A stretch of DNA of 64,000 nt. It comes from Tachypleus tridentatus (taxonomy: Eukaryota; Arthropoda; Merostomata; Xiphosura; Limulidae). The stretch lies in assembly GCF_004210375.1 (NCBI RefSeq), contig NC_134825.1:39736348-39800347 (forward strand), read 5' to 3'. Under the pieces are notes generated by a model. It saw only the letters and a program-made list of their open reading frames with translations, did no database searches and was not told where the DNA came from. Both the position numbers and the translations under genes were made by a program. This document shows, piece after piece, positions 1 to 13,770 of this stretch. Numbering within the stretch: position 1 is the stretch's first letter; the number at the start of each line of letters is the position of its first letter.

Positions 1-2019
1 CATTCAAGCCCTTTTCTACGAGAACGTTATATCAGTTCAGGTGCAAAAGATTAGTTTGAAGGGTCACAAACTTATTGTAATGATTTCTGTCTCTGTGTTA
101 TCAAATTGGTTTAACTTGACTTCAGAATAAATGCATCTTTTCAAGCCGCAACTTATATAGTGATACAAGAAACCAACCATGAGGATCAAGGAGTTTTTCT
201 AACAAACACTGACCAGGAGAAGGTTAGATATCGCTGATAAACAGGACAATATTTTTCTACACCATTAAAAGTTCACCTACACTTACAGTGTAATATTATG
301 GCTTGGAAATTCCAGTAGTTGTTTTAGATACTTTTTTATTGAATACATATGTAAATCTGATTTCAGTTTGTTACATAATCTAATATCCCTTTCTAGGATT
401 AAAAATAAATTGTATCGGTATATCATATTTCATAGCCGTGTAGCTCAAGTTAAAGTCATGAAAAGTTGCTTATTTATAATTTTTGACAATACGTTTATTT
501 TACGTTTTTTTTATCCAATAAGAAATAACGACTGTTTTCGTTATGATACTTTGATATCAAATTTAACTGTTCCTTGTTGCAATAAACCAATCACGGACAG
601 TGAGGTATTAGAAAATGCAGTTCTTAATAACTTAAACGTCCGAACCAGATAAACCTATGTTGAACCCTAATGTAACAGTATAATGTATATTGTAACAGTA
701 TAATAAGTGATATTAGATTCCTTTCTTCCCAAAGTTTAGGGTACTTCTAAGAGTAATTTTTCAGATATTATTAATATAGTGTTGTTTTTTTCTGTGGGAA
801 TCAATCACGTATACATTTTTTAAACTAGTGTCTAAGCAGAGTTTTGATTTGCCAAGGTAATCCTAGAATGTCTTACGTAAACACTACGATATCATCAACG
901 AACTACTTTCCCCAAAATATTATTGATAATAACAGTTTGTGTTGATTATTTTTAAACAACTAAAAATACAGAAAATGTTTATGATTTTTGTAACACTTAT
1001 AAAAATTTGTCTTCCCAAATAATTATAACCCACAGATATTTTTAGAATCATAGTGATGTTTTGTTGCTTTCGAATTCATTAGTCTTTGAAATGCCTCCAC
1101 GATTGTTTAAATTCTTTCCACCATATGCAAATGAAACTTTTTTTACTCATCTGTTAAATTATTTTTGTTATCAACCAGCAACTAGGTTCGGACTCAACCA
1201 TTTTTATACAATGCGATGTTTCTATTTTTTTTCCTATAACATTTACTCTGCTTTTTATAGCGTCAGTTATATGGTCAACTTGTAAGCGAGTAGTGTTTAT
1301 TTTATAAGTAATCATTGGTTTATTTCCTATTTGATATTATCGTTTCAGAATTATAACCTGTAATGGTTTAGTGATATGTTTTTGAAATATCTTTTATGTT
1401 GTTTTCTCTGGTATGCATTGTCAATTTAGTTTCTCTTCTGACACTATATTAGGTCAATAACATTAAGTCAAGAAACATTAAAATTAATTACAGAATAATT
1501 ATTATTTTCACACAGAAAATCCGATGGACTAAACTGAAACATTTTGATATTTTATTTATTTGTCTCTTTACAAGCTCAATATTGGTAAGATAAGAACACT
1601 GAAGTTACTTTCCAATATTATTTTATCATCTTTATTCACAAAAGCATGGTGGAATAAGACGGTGTAGAATAGATTTTCAAACAAATACAGCTATAATGCA
1701 TTCAGTTTATTATGTAATAACGTGTAACAAGAGCATATAATTATAAGACGAAATGTTACCTTTTCACTGTTTAACATAAATGTTTTAGTTCAAAATAAAC
1801 GATTAATTTTTACACAATATCTTTTTACTGCTTCTATAAGTATGTTTTACTTTTTTAAACAGAAAAGGACAATCAACTATAGCTTGCGTTTTCTTCAATA
1901 TGAGACACGTTCACTTAACTTCAAGAAAATATACTTGGGTTTTAGGAAATATTTATCAGGTTAAGTATATTACCATTAGAATCTATAAAACAAAATTTTA
2001 AAGGGAATATAGATTTTAT
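1..2019. other. No recognised gene
   Basis: AT-rich DNA with only short low-complexity frames (for example 368-652 and 1061-1285). These lack splice or promoter context and family resemblance. Confidence 0.6.
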
Positions 2020-2290
2020 GTTTGTTTTAAGTTTCGCGCAAAGCTACACGAGGGCTCTCTGCTCTATCCGTCCCTAATTTTGCAGTGTAAGACTAGAGGG
2101 AAGGCAGCTAGTCACCACCACCCACTGCCAACTCTTGGGTTACTCTTTTTCCAACGAATAGTGGGATTGATCTTAACTTATAATGCCCCCACGGCTGAAA
2201 AGGCGAGCATGTTTGGTTTGACGGGGATTCTAACCTCGCTACCCTTAGATCACGAGTCGAGTGCGATAACCACCTGACCATGCCGGGCCA
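2020..2290 (-). mobile_element. SINE-A (tRNA-headed SINE), full length
   Basis: Family description: on its own strand it begins GGCCCGGCATGGCCAGGTGG. A tRNA-like A box and B box (GGTTCGAATCCC) follow, then a conserved centre (GGTGGTGATGACTAGCTGCC) and CTTTGCGCGAAATTC. It ends in an AAAC-rich tail, about 270 bp in all. Transcription is by Pol III from the internal boxes. This copy is complete but diverged, with no clear target duplication. Confidence 0.9.
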
Positions 2291-4515
2291 AGGTGGGCTT
2301 TTTTTCATCAGTGTCAAACTAGGAATGCTGTTTATTTTACATATCGGCATATACTAGTAGTAACTACTACATCAAACTCATTCATTCGTGTTATTCATTT
2401 TTTGCTACATTTACTGACTTAAGAGTTCCTGTCTTTGACCTACTTTATTTAGTCTTACCTTCCTTCACTAATGTTACCTTACAAAAACTAAAGTACATGC
2501 TCGGTAAGTGATTACTGTTGTTGTTTTTTAGTAATGACTAAACAAATTTTTCTATTTCTTGTGTTTTTGCGTGAGTTGCATGACTAAGAGTGTGTAAAAA
2601 ATCGGTTTTTCACATCTGACCTTGACACGTAAAGTTCTGCCAGTCTGTGACGAGTAGAATCAGTCAATGGGAGACATTTTTCTGGTTGAACAATAAAGAA
2701 AGTTCATTATCCTAAATATTCTGAGTACTGTTCGAAGGAATGTAAATTGTATAGAAGAGTTTCCATAAATAATATAATGGAAAATACATCTCAAAATGTA
2801 GAAAGAAATTTGATAAATTATAACATTTCTGTCAAATGAAAGTAGCGAAATTAATACTAAGAACAGCGTTGAATGATATACTGAGTCAGAGCAAGAACAA
2901 TGTTTATTGTACAAAATGTCACAACAATAAGGCATCGTAAACAAGAACCTAATACCTTGAGGGCAGGTTGATGAACAACTAAGGAAAGACCTAATATAGT
3001 TGGACAACGTAGGATAATATATTGAAAAATACACTGTACATTTAGCGAAGATATAGAACATCCTGGGAAATACCGAGCGAACAGAAGGAAGGTAGATAAC
3101 AACTTTGGTATGTTCCACGACCCGTCGAGTGTAACTGTGAAACACTGTTGAACAATGTTTTTGAATGGATTATTTTTTAGAACCCCATTAAATTTTTTGA
3201 TCTTATTATATTTCTTTATCTAAGTAAGCACCTCTTACTAGAAAACATTTCAAGAGTTTTTAATCATGTACTTTTATTATTTTATAATGTAATAAAGTTG
3301 AAACACTGTATATCAAAATGCGAAACACACACACACACACACATATATATTAAAATCATCATTTACATCAATCGACATCATATTTTCTTAAAAGAAGGTT
3401 GACTAATTTGTTTTTGATTACCTAAACTGATGTCGTGGCTTCTTGATTAATGTACAACCATGTAATAACGAGGACAATAGAATACATCTGATTCATTTCC
3501 TTTATGTGCTACCAGGTGATGTCCAGGACAACAGAATAAATCTGATTAATGCTTTTATGTATCACCAGATAATGGTGAAGACAATAGAATACATCTGATT
3601 CATTACTTTAAAGAAATTAACATCCACAAGAGGTAATACAGTGATATTTTAGGGGTAAAAAGAGTAATGTTAGAACCTTGTTGTAACTGACTATCTCCAG
3701 TCTGTACATCGTTGGGTAGTAGATGGGCTGATTTTAGCGTTGAAAGTTTTTAAACTTTATCTCTCACCCTCTGAAGTATGTGCAGACCAAGTCAGCACCA
3801 ATAAGTGTTGCTATTAGTTAGAGCTACAAGTAGTTTTCGGTTTAGATGTTACTACTATATCGGCGATAGGCGTCATTCTTTATTTAACTCTTTGGTTTGT
3901 GTGTTACTTAGAACCCTAACAGTAAGTCTTTCTATGTTTAATTAGGATAGATTTCGACCGGTTTTATGTCTGGTATATCTTACCCAGAGGTGTCTTTATT
4001 TGATCGTTTATCAACATGAGCGACAAGTTATACATACTATTGATGCAGCCAGCCTAGAGTCTACTTTAATTTACAAATAGCAGTCTATAGGCTTGAACTA
4101 TTGACCAGAGTGAAGGTAGCCTATCGGCAGAATATGTCGTCGGAAACGACCTCTTTAAACCGAATAGCGGGACTGAATGTTACTCTTATAACAGCTGAAA
4201 GTGTGTTTAGCAACACCACTTCTCAAAACTGCCATCTTTCTGTCCTTAGTCTGACACGTTCACCACTAGACCTCACTCAAGCCTCAGATTTCAAAGTCAC
4301 ACGTTATATTTCTGGATAAAAATTAGCTCCGTATTAACTCAAATAATATATTTTCATTTAAAAACTATAAATACTTTTTAAAAACAACAAGTGAATCCTA
4401 CTATAAGAACCAAGTTAGCTTTTGTTACACTTAAAACAGTAATACATTTCTATATATTCTTATAAATATGCAAGTACTAAAGATGTTTAGTATTCTGTCT
4501 TGTTAGTTTGTCACA
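2291..4515. other. No recognised gene
   Basis: Holds an (AC)n/(TA)n tract near 3328-3350 and the tandem repeat at 3430-3606. The 161-codon - frame at 2660-3145 is Cys/Tyr/Ile-rich and resembles translated AT-rich DNA rather than a protein. Confidence 0.55.
3430..3606. repeat. Diverged tandem repeat, about 65 bp x 3
   Basis: ACAATAGAATACATCTGATT recurs with a GTGCTACCAGGTGATG-like block between copies. Confidence 0.75.
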
Positions 4516-4719
4516 GGTTATAATCCCCGTCACCTAAGAAGTTCGACCTTTCAGCCGTGGGGGCGCTATTTTGTGACGTTAAATCGCACTATTCGTTGAT
4601 AAAAGAGTTGGCTTTTGGTGGTGATGACTAGCTGCTTTCTCTATAGTCTTATACTGATAAATTACGGACGGCTAGCGCAGATAGCCCTCGTGTAGCTTTG
4701 CGCGAAAGTCAAAAAAGAA
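4516..4719 (+). mobile_element. SINE-A, lacking the tRNA A-box end
   Basis: Starts inside the B-box region and runs to the tail; 5' truncated, as expected of incomplete target-primed reverse transcription. Confidence 0.85.
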
Positions 4720-5379
4720 TCACAGAAAGTCACAAATAATGCTATTAACAATATTATCTGGAAAGTTATTAGTAAGCACGAAATGTCTGTTTAAGAAATA
4801 TCAAAACATAAAAATCATTTCAAATAAAAATGACTTTCCATGTACTTGAGTAAAGTAGAATATTTTAGTGATGTTAAATGGGACGTATCTAATTCATGTT
4901 CGTGAATAAGATAATCTTTTACTTGTAAACATAGATTATGTTATAAACAAATCAGAAACAGTTGTGTAGGTTTCTCAAAATGCTTATTATTCGCATACTG
5001 ATTTAAAAGTTGTCTCCAAACATGAATATAGGTTACAGCATTTATTCATGGTTAAAAGTACTAGATATAAGTCTAGAATTACTTAAACAGTAACTAGATG
5101 GATCTAAACATGCATAAAAGACATGGAAGTGTGATAACCAATAGTAACTCAAGAAGCGTAATCATGCTTTGGTGAACGTGACGTAGTAGTTCGTCATAAT
5201 TCATGGAAGAATCTTGATCAATAGATTAAAGTCAGAACTAAACGAAATGAGTTCGTTAAGTATAATTAATGGGTTCTTGGGAATATATGAAAAGATGTTT
5301 GAGTAAATCACAAAAACTTTTATGATGCTTCAGACTTATAGATGTATATATAAAATACAGAGAAGAATATTAACTCTTA

Positions 5380-5630
5380 TTTGTTTGTTTGTTTTCCAAT
5401 TTCGCGCAAAGCTACTCGAGGGCTATCTGTGCTAACCGTTCCGAATTAAGCAGTGTAAGGCAAGAGGGAAGGCAGCTAGTCATCACCACCAACCGACATC
5501 TCTTGGCCTACTCTTTTACCAACAAATAGTGCAACTAACCGTAATATTATAATGCTCCCACGGCTGAAAGGGCGAGCGTGTTTAGTGTGACTGGGATTCG
5601 AACTTCCAACCCCTCTGGCCATGCCGGGCC
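5380..5630 (-). mobile_element. SINE-A, near full length
   Basis: Complete tail and centre; the head has lost about 20 bases between the B box and the ATGCCGGGCC end. Confidence 0.9.
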
Positions 5631-6026
5631 GTGAGCTTTTGTTCTGAATTGCATCTATATTGAAGAGACTTAATATTTTTAATCTTTAAATTCATGTCGT
5701 TTAAATTTTATAGGTAGAGATACGTTCTATGACTCTTTAATATATGCTTCAGCTGAGAACGATACTGAAGACTAAAAACAGGGCACCCCAAAATACATAT
5801 AGCAAAAATGAAGTTAAATAACCTTTGTAAGATATGGGGTAACTACAAAACATCTTCTGAAGGTTAGTTAGTTTTATTTAATTAGGTTAATTAACTTTCA
5901 CAATTTTCCGACATTGCCTATAATCAATTTAGTTCTGCGATGAAATTCTAAGAACATGTTTTCCAACACATATGTAAAGAAGAATAAGACGAAATCACAG
6001 ATATGAAGTTTTGCTTCCTCAAGATA

Positions 6027-6297
6027 GTTTGTTTAGTATTTCGCGCAAAGCTACACGAGGTCAATCTGCGTTACCCATCCTTAATTTAGCAGTGTAGAAA
6101 TACAGGTAAAGGTGCTGGTCATCACCACCCATCGCCAATTCCTGGGCCACTCTTTTACCAATAAATTGTGGGAATGACTGTTCCATAATAACGTCCGCAC
6201 GGCTGAAAGGGCGAACGTGTTTGGTTCGACAGTGATTCGAACCCGCGACCTTCAATATGGGACTCGATCGCCCTAACCACCTAGCCATAGTGGGCCA
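6027..6297 (-). mobile_element. SINE-A, full length, diverged
   Basis: All segments are recognisable; many substitutions suggest an old insertion. Confidence 0.88.
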
Positions 6298-9200
6298 ATT
6301 CTTCAAAAATCTCTCAGTTTGTCATGATAAACTTTATCCAACAAAGCTCCAGAGATAAAATTACGAAGGTGTGAACCCAGGGGAACTCTTCAGAAGTTGC
6401 CATTTTACTCATGAACAGGATCAGCTCTGAAATCTGCAATGAACACTCTCATAAATAATAATGATAAATAATGTAAGTAATAACAATAATAATTAATTTT
6501 AGTAAACTTTACATAGCCTCCAGAAGATATATTGGTTTGAACGTTACTGTTTTTCAAATAATAAAAAGTTACTAAACTTTCTTTTTTGTATATTCATTTT
6601 GGTACACACTGTACTTTAGCCTTGACTACTTGAAACATTTTTTTCTTTATGTACATTTACCGTTGCAATTTCTCAGAAAAAGAAATAGTTCAAAAGTATT
6701 CATACGCGTTTTGTTTTCCAATGTCAGTCAACTGTAGAGTAATTTGGTTAAAAAAACAAACCAGAGTAAGGACAAAAAAAAAAAAAAAGAAATCCCGAAA
6801 ATTAGAGTAAGAGAGAGAAATTCACTAATTATTATTTAGCAATAAATGTTTTACACTATGCATTTTAAAGATCGTTTTCTGATTCGCGTAGACGTGTTAT
6901 CTGCTAACAAGCTCTCGTGATGTAACCGTTATTTTGACAAATTGTCCTATAAGGTATTCATAACACATTTCATTATCAGCTTATAGAAGAACTGGTTCTC
7001 ACCAGATGTCATCTGTAGCTTTGGAAAGGTGCTCGCAACATAGAATCTACATAGACTTTACTTTTATACCATAAAAAATGTTTGAGTAAAGAAAAATCAT
7101 ACTAAGTCGCATCTGTTTGTAAAGTTTATTATTAATTGCGACATATTTCTATTTTTTAAAATTTTCATACACCTTTCTGTAATATCCTCTTAAAACCTGT
7201 AGAATGGCGGGGTTTATCTGAACAGACAAGGTTATGTTACTGGTATACTAAATGGAAGTATGAACAATGAACATAAAAAAGTCCAGAAAAAAACAAATAA
7301 AATGTTTACGAAAGAGTGACCGAATTTAGTAAATAGGCATAATGTTTATCTTTGCCGTCGATTTCAAGATATTGAACCATCAATCAAACGCCATGTCTTT
7401 AAAATGACATTTGAGTTACAATTGTCTCTAAATTAACACATCTATATAATGTACGGTGCCATCTTCGGAATCATGTTAAAACAGCTCTTGAGAATATCTT
7501 ATGTGTTGATGTATTAACATGATGTATCATTATTATATCTTCTGTATTAACACAGTAAAAAGATGTATTATTAGTTACATCAGAAAGATTTGAAAACAGA
7601 ACAGAATCTCTTGACGTAAATCTGACTGAATATCACTCTTTTATATCAATATTTCTGTACCAGTTGGAAGCCACGTTCCTCGGTGATTAACACACTTTAC
7701 AGCATATTGTGGTCTTCGCGTTATATAAGAGTAAGGACAATGAGAAATATGGAAGGTGGCTCCACCTAGTATTGAACGGAATCCTAGTAAAGTGGCCAAT
7801 CGAGTACTTAGTTCAAACATTCTTCTGTATAACAAAGTATTATAGAACGATCAGCACTCAGTATTTTAGGGTACATAAACAGAAATAATTTATTGAAACA
7901 TCGTATCTATGAGATTGCTGGGCGTGACGTAGCGGCTAGCATGCCAAGTTTGTGAACTGCAGGGTTTGTGGTTTGCGTCCCTTCTGTTGCTGCAAAAAAC
8001 GTGATCTGTACTGCAGGGTTATAAATGTGACAGTCATATTTCGAGTTAAAAATTCTGCCAGGCAAGAGTAACTCAAGGAATGACATTGGATGTTGTTGAT
8101 TAACTGCTTTCCTTCAAATCTATAAGATCAAATTTAAGGATGGGTGTGTGTTGAGAACTTTGTGTGAAGATTCTAAAAACACATAAATAGTGACAGTGTC
8201 TTATGGAAATACAATAAATACTTTCGTACTCTTTGAAGTTTTACAATTTATTGTAAAATCATAATTAGGAATTAATTTAAAAGGTGTTTAACCAAGTTTC
8301 AAGAAATAAATTTAATATCCTCAGATGCTTGAGAGAAAGTTAGAGCTGCCTATAGTGTTTCAGACATAAGTTTGCAATACCACACAATTTGAAACTGAGT
8401 AAACACGCATACATTTCCTATGATATTGGTATAATTTGTATTTGAAATACATAGAAAAGAGATCTGTTGTGACCTTAAACTACCGAAGGAAAATTTTCAA
8501 GTTTATCTTGTGTTGTGAAGTAAGTTCCAACTGTATAATCGTAACAAGTTCCATCTACACGTTAAATAAACATCCGTTTCTATATATTCTATTGCGGGAA
8601 ATGACACCACTGAAATGAAACAATGCTTTTCATCAGTTCAAAATAAATGTTTCTTAAGGGAAGGGTATGATAATAAGGTTAGCAAATCATTAACATATTG
8701 CGCTTAAGTAATTACCTATTGGTTACATTGCATATATGACATAAATTTATACTTTATAAATTTTATCAGTCATACACATAATTAGCTCTTTATATTTAGT
8801 TTCGGATGAAATGTATTTTTAAATCAAAAAGCATTTGAGACAAATCACTAAAGAAAAATAATGTATAATGTCAATAGTCTCCAATAGATGGCAGAATAAA
8901 ATGGTATGGTGGCCCAAATGATTTTTTTTTCTTGACTTTTGAAAATTATATATATAAACAACTATTTGTTACAGTATGGGTACCCATGAAATTAAACTAT
9001 AATTTATGTAAGAAAACGCGAAAAGATGCATGTTTAAAGTATACTTACTAATGCGTTTTAATACTATAATTTTAAAGAGAAGTTCTTATGTACGCTACAG
9101 TATATCACATGTGTTTAAACTAAAATATTAAAGTTATATATTAGTAAAACTAACCAATAATTTTCATTAATTATTTATATTTCATTCACCATTTGCCATA

Positions 9201-10206
9201 TTTATGACCCCTAATACCTCAGTTTAACTTACATTTGTCATATTCCAATAAATAATTTCTGAAGAGGCTAAACAAATATGGTAATTCTAGTAAAATTATC
9301 AAGGAAGTGGTCAGCAAATGTACATATCAGAGTTAGACGTAAACGTGAACACACATGATGACAGGTGTGTTAAATCATCCAAATAGCATGTGCAAAGATG
9401 TATGTTCATTATAATGTGTTTTCTTAGTCAATTAGGTCAAAAATTCTTACACGCAAAATAACATATTCGTTAATGACAGGTTTGATAGAATACACCAGAT
9501 AGTTTGTTAATGGATGAAATAGTTACATGAACATATTCCATGTCGACAACCTATACAACATATACATTACATTATAACTATTTACCCAGCATTCGAAACA
9601 ATTTATAAACATTGTCATTTAGTTATCTTTATCACACTCGCAAGATGATTTCTCCTCTTGGTTAACTGTATCAAGTGCACTCTTCTCTGTGTTCTAGAAC
9701 AGAACAGGAATGTTACATAAATAAGGATGCCAAGTAACATCCACAGTCGGTATAAAGAAACAATAGAATGGCATATAACGAAACTATATTTTGACATTGT
9801 TCCATGTTTTTGTGATGTCGCCTAAAATTGATCGATTTTTGAGAAGGATGTATAACAGTCCATTCAACACAACATATTCATACGCTCAGATCATTATGCG
9901 TCCCTATCGGCATGTAGGATTTTCAAGATTCCTTCTGCTTGATGGCATTGACAAATAAAGGAACATATATCAGCTTGGGGTATCAGAAAGATATTTGCAA
10001 CAAGTCGTGTTAAATAAGACAAATGTTTCGTAATAGGTGAGAATCCAAGAACAAGAAGGTCAATGACAATAGCTGCCCAGGTTCTTCAGGCAGCAGTGTG
10101 TATCATATGCTTATGAGAAATATACAAGAATGTGGATATTATTATAATTTTCTCACAATAAATGTCAGTTTAGAATTTTTTAAACTTATTTTATATCCCG
10201 AGGAAT
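6298..10206. other. No recognised gene apart from the SINE-like repeat at 7919
   Basis: AT-rich and non-coding in appearance; short frames at 7641-7835, 8436-8618 and 9615-9797 are unsupported. Confidence 0.55.
7919..8060 (+). repeat. Third SINE-like repeat (family C)
   Basis: GTAGCGGCTAGCATGCCAAG opens a stretch also seen near 57332, followed in both by a TGTGA(C/A)AGTCA block. The opening resembles a tRNA A box. Two copies only, so boundaries are rough. Confidence 0.5.
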
Positions 10207-10740
10207 AGCTCGACATGGCCAGGTGGTTAAGGATCGCGGGTTCGAATCCCTGTCACAACAAACATGCTCGCCCTTTCAGCTTGTTTGTTTGTTTTGGAAC
10301 TTCGCACAAAGCTACTCGAGGGCTATCTGTGCTAGCCGTCCCTAATTTAGCAGTGTAAGACTAGAGGGAAGGCAGCTAGTCATCACCACCCACCGCCCAC
10401 TCTTGGGCTTCTCTTTTACCAACGAATAGTGGGATTGACCGTAACATTATAACACGGCTGGGAGGGCGAGCATGTTTGGCGCGACGCGGATGCGAACCCG
10501 CGACCCTCAGATTACGAGTCGCACGCCTTAACGCGCTTGGCCATGTCGGGCCACCGCCCTTTCAGCCATGGGAACGTTGAATGTGACAGTCAATCCTATT
10601 ATTCGTTGGTAAAAGAGTAGCGTAAAGTTGGCAGTGGGTGGTGATGACTAGCTGCCTTCGCTCTAGTTTTACACTGCTAAATTAAGGATTCCTAGCGCAG
10701 ATAGCCCTCGAGCAGCTTTGCGTGAAATTCAAAATAAACC
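10207..10740 (+). mobile_element. SINE-A split by a second SINE-A
   Basis: The head is at 10207-10280 and the rest at 10567-10740. The two parts are separated by an inverted SINE-A and flanked by a 12-bp duplication CGCCCTTTCAGC. Confidence 0.92.
10281..10554 (-). mobile_element. SINE-A nested in another SINE-A, young subfamily
   Basis: Inserted in the older copy with an exact 12-bp target duplication (10269-10280 and 10555-10566). It carries the subfamily marks GGCTGGGAGGGCGAGC and GGCGCGACG. Confidence 0.95.
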
Positions 10741-11027
10741 AAACCATCCCAAAGAATATATAACAAACTGCCGATCAGTGGATGATGCTTCCCCAACATA
10801 AGGCGTTATATACCATGATGATTGGTGAAAGTTAATTTCAGTTTAAGCATTTTGTATGTTGAGTATTCAAGACTATTAATGTATAAAATAAAATACTAAA
10901 TAATATAAATTGGTCATTGTAGCCACTAGACATAGTAACTAGTCCTAGCAAAATCTGATTAGAGTTCAATGTTACTCTCATTATAAAACTTTATCTCTTC
11001 TATACTGTTTTAGAGGAAAACTCGTAT

Positions 11028-11265
11028 GCCCGGCGTAACCAGGTGGGTTAAGGCGTGCGACTAGTAATCTGAGGGTCGCGTTTCGCATCCCCGTCGCGCT
11101 AAACATGTTCGCCCCTTTTAGCCGTGGGGGCGTTATAATGTGACGGTCAATCCCATTGGTAAAAAAGTAGCCCAAGAGTTGGCGGTGGGTGGTGATCACT
11201 AGCTGCCTTCTCTGTAGTCTTTAAATAAGCCCTGGAGTAGCTTTGCGCGAAATACCAAAACCAAA
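11028..11265 (+). mobile_element. SINE-A with internal deletion
   Basis: The head and centre are intact; about 30 bases before the AGCCCT segment are missing. An imperfect repeat (GAAAACTCGTA before, AAAAACTTGTA after) may be the target duplication. Confidence 0.88.
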
Positions 11266-13075
11266 ACAGAAAAACTTGTAATGTAAGGCCTTTTCTTATG
11301 TTATTTGCAAATCAAATACACCAAATGTGTAACTATTATCATAACATCATCATCTCTGGCATAATCATATACATATTCATATTGATATTAACGGAATATT
11401 GACCTAGAAAAAAGTAAGCGCCATTTTGGTTGGTTATATCTCTTGAGATTATACTTACCCCTTCCCAATAACAAGGTGAGACGTGGATTTTTTCTGTTGT
11501 ATCAATACAATGTAATTACTTTGTTTGTATGTCAGGGACGGTTTCTCTGAACAATCTGTGTTGTACAGATAAAGATACGTCACGTTACAAGTTGTCACAC
11601 ATAAACTCTGTCTTACGTATAGTGCTATCTGATTTATAGTATTAAACCATTTAGGCAAAGGTTTGGAGTAAAACTACAACTTATGAAATAGTACACCTAA
11701 TATACCTGAAGTTTTTGATGGGAATACAAACCGTAAGAGTTTCTCAAGTTGACAGATACCACAGTAATAGTCCTTTTGAATGTATTAATATGAAACGACT
11801 AGGACACACTATGGAGTCTGCATACAAATCAATCTAATTGTCGTATAGTATTAACGAAACGTCAGTCAACTCCCCATGAGTTGAAGAAGTTCTGAAGAGC
11901 AAGTAGAGTGATTCTCAGGGACGTATAATAAGGAAAAGGTTTCACGATTCTTGCCATAATTGAACACACAGCACAACTCAGTTGATTTTAATACCGAAAT
12001 CATCTTAAGTGACATCAACATCGTCGGGATTTTGTATTTCTTACATTTAAATTACATTAAAAGTCAGGGGCTCATGTATTGAGAGTCAGCTGTTCATGCA
12101 TTAAAAGTCAAAGGCTCGTGCATTGAGAGTCAGGGTCTGAACGTAACATTTTCGGCAGTAGTTAAGTTACGCTGTGATTTGGCGTTAGTAAGAATAAACA
12201 CTTTGTTCGTCAATATTTATCCATCATGTGACACCATAGACCCTGACATTGTACTAGCTGAAGAACAGGACAAGATTCACTTTATTTCTTCATGTAATTG
12301 GCTAAATAAAATTGGCCCTGAATACTCTAATAATGCCAGGAGATCCACATTTATTGCTGAGTTGTTGTTTTTATCAAAACGTCTCTGTCAAGGATGTTTG
12401 TTCAGCTTTGACTATTTTGAACTTAAATTTGGAAAAACATACGAATTTCGGTTAGTGTAAAAAGAACTTCTGATAATGTTGCTAAACCTTTACTGATTGC
12501 AGTACATATGATCTCTACTTTAAAAACTTGTGAAACAAAAAACACACTAAAGTGTCTCAAAAAGGAACGATATATTAAATTACTGCGAATTAATTCATAG
12601 TAATATCGTTTTCAGCTTTCTGAACTCTTCCAATGTCACTTCGTATGTTAGTTTCTTCCTCACATTAAGATCGTTGGTCTCATATAACATAGCTAACGTT
12701 ATTTGGTGTTTGAAGTCAAGGCGCCGATTATTACTAATAACTGTAGAGCTGAGAGATTTGCGAAAAGACACAAAATGGATCTAACACGCCACGATGATGA
12801 TGCAATCATTTATCTAGGAACGGTTGAAATGTAAAAGGTGACAGGATTGGAGGGCCATAGCTTGTTACTTATATGGCACATTGAATGGAATCCTATCAGA
12901 AATTATTTGTAGTTAATTTTTTTACTTCCTTATACCTTTTTTAAATAGTTATGAGATGAATTTACTCCCAACTCTTATTTTAATTAATTTCAGGAAGTTT
13001 AGAAAAAGCTTACTTGCCAGAAACCGCTTGTAAGTATTACAACTTGTCCAGAACTTGAAGGAATTTAATTGGTTT
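11266..13075. other. No recognised gene
   Basis: Contains the 27-bp tandem repeat. A 93-codon frame at 12179-12460 has balanced amino-acid use, but I recognise no family, promoter or splice site. Confidence 0.5.
12058..12136. repeat. Tandem repeat, about 27 bp x 3
   Basis: AAGTCAGGGGCTCATGTATT-like units recur with GTGCATTGAGAGTC variants. Confidence 0.75.
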
Positions 13076-13320
13076 CAATGATTTGTTTGTTGTCAAGCGC
13101 AAGTCTGAAGAATGGGTTATCTTTGCTGTGTGTACAACAAGGATAAAAATCACTCCACATAACTGGTTACAATAATTTGTTTATTGTTAAGTGCACAATG
13201 AGTTATCTGTGCTGTGTATATAGCAAATATAAAAATTAATCCCCATAACTGGATATAATGATTTGTTTCTTGTTGTACTGTGTCTACGGCAAGGATAATA
13301 GCGATCCCCATAACTTGTTA
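13076..13320 (-). repeat. Three tandem SINE-B 3' pieces
   Basis: Three diverged units at about 13076-13169, 13170-13255 and 13256-13320. Each starts ATTTGTTT and ends CCATAACTGG/TTGTTA. The TTTGTTTGTTGTCAAGCGCA start and GGGTTATCTTTGCTGTG block match the complement of the SINE-B tail. Confidence 0.6.
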
Positions 13321-13436
13321 CAATATATTAACTATCTCAGAAAACTCAGATAAATATTACAATATATTAACTATCTCAGAAAACTCAGATAAATATTACA
13401 ATATATTAACTATCTCAGAAAACTCAGATAAATATT
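13317..13436. repeat. 39-bp tandem repeat, about three exact copies
   Basis: The unit contains ATTAACTATCTCAGAAAACT; copies are identical, so the array is recent. As 39 is divisible by three it creates a false 68-codon frame. Confidence 0.92.
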
Positions 13437-13521
13437 ACTTCAAAATTTCGGATGCTATAACAATTTTTAAAGTAGGTATACGCTAAAAATTTTGTTTCTT
13501 CCTTTTTTCTTTTTATAAAGA

Positions 13522-13770
13522 GGCCTGGCATGGCCAGATGGTTAAGGCACTCGACTTGTGATAGTCGTGGGTTCGAATACCGTCACACCAAACATGCTCG
13601 CCCTTTCAGCTGTGTATGTGTGGGGGTTAGTCGTTGGTAAAAGAGTAGCCTAAGAGTTGGCAGTGGGTGGTGATGAATAGCTGCCTTCCCTCTAATCTTG
13701 CATTGCTAAGTTAGGGATGCCTAGCGCAGAGAGCCCTCGTATAGCTTTGCGCGAAATCCAAACACAAACA
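13522..13770 (+). mobile_element. SINE-A, slightly deleted
   Basis: Complete head and tail, missing part of the CGTTATAATGTGACGG segment. Confidence 0.9.

Noticed and set aside
2660-3145. 161-codon - strand frame
   Set aside because: Composition matches translated AT-rich noise (Cys, Tyr, Ile, Phe); no family, promoter or splice site recognised.
12179-12460. 93-codon frame of fairly normal composition
   Set aside because: No recognisable domain, no TATA or splice context; kept only as a remark.
13280-13486. 68-codon frame with three identical 13-residue units
   Set aside because: Explained by the 39-bp non-coding tandem repeat.
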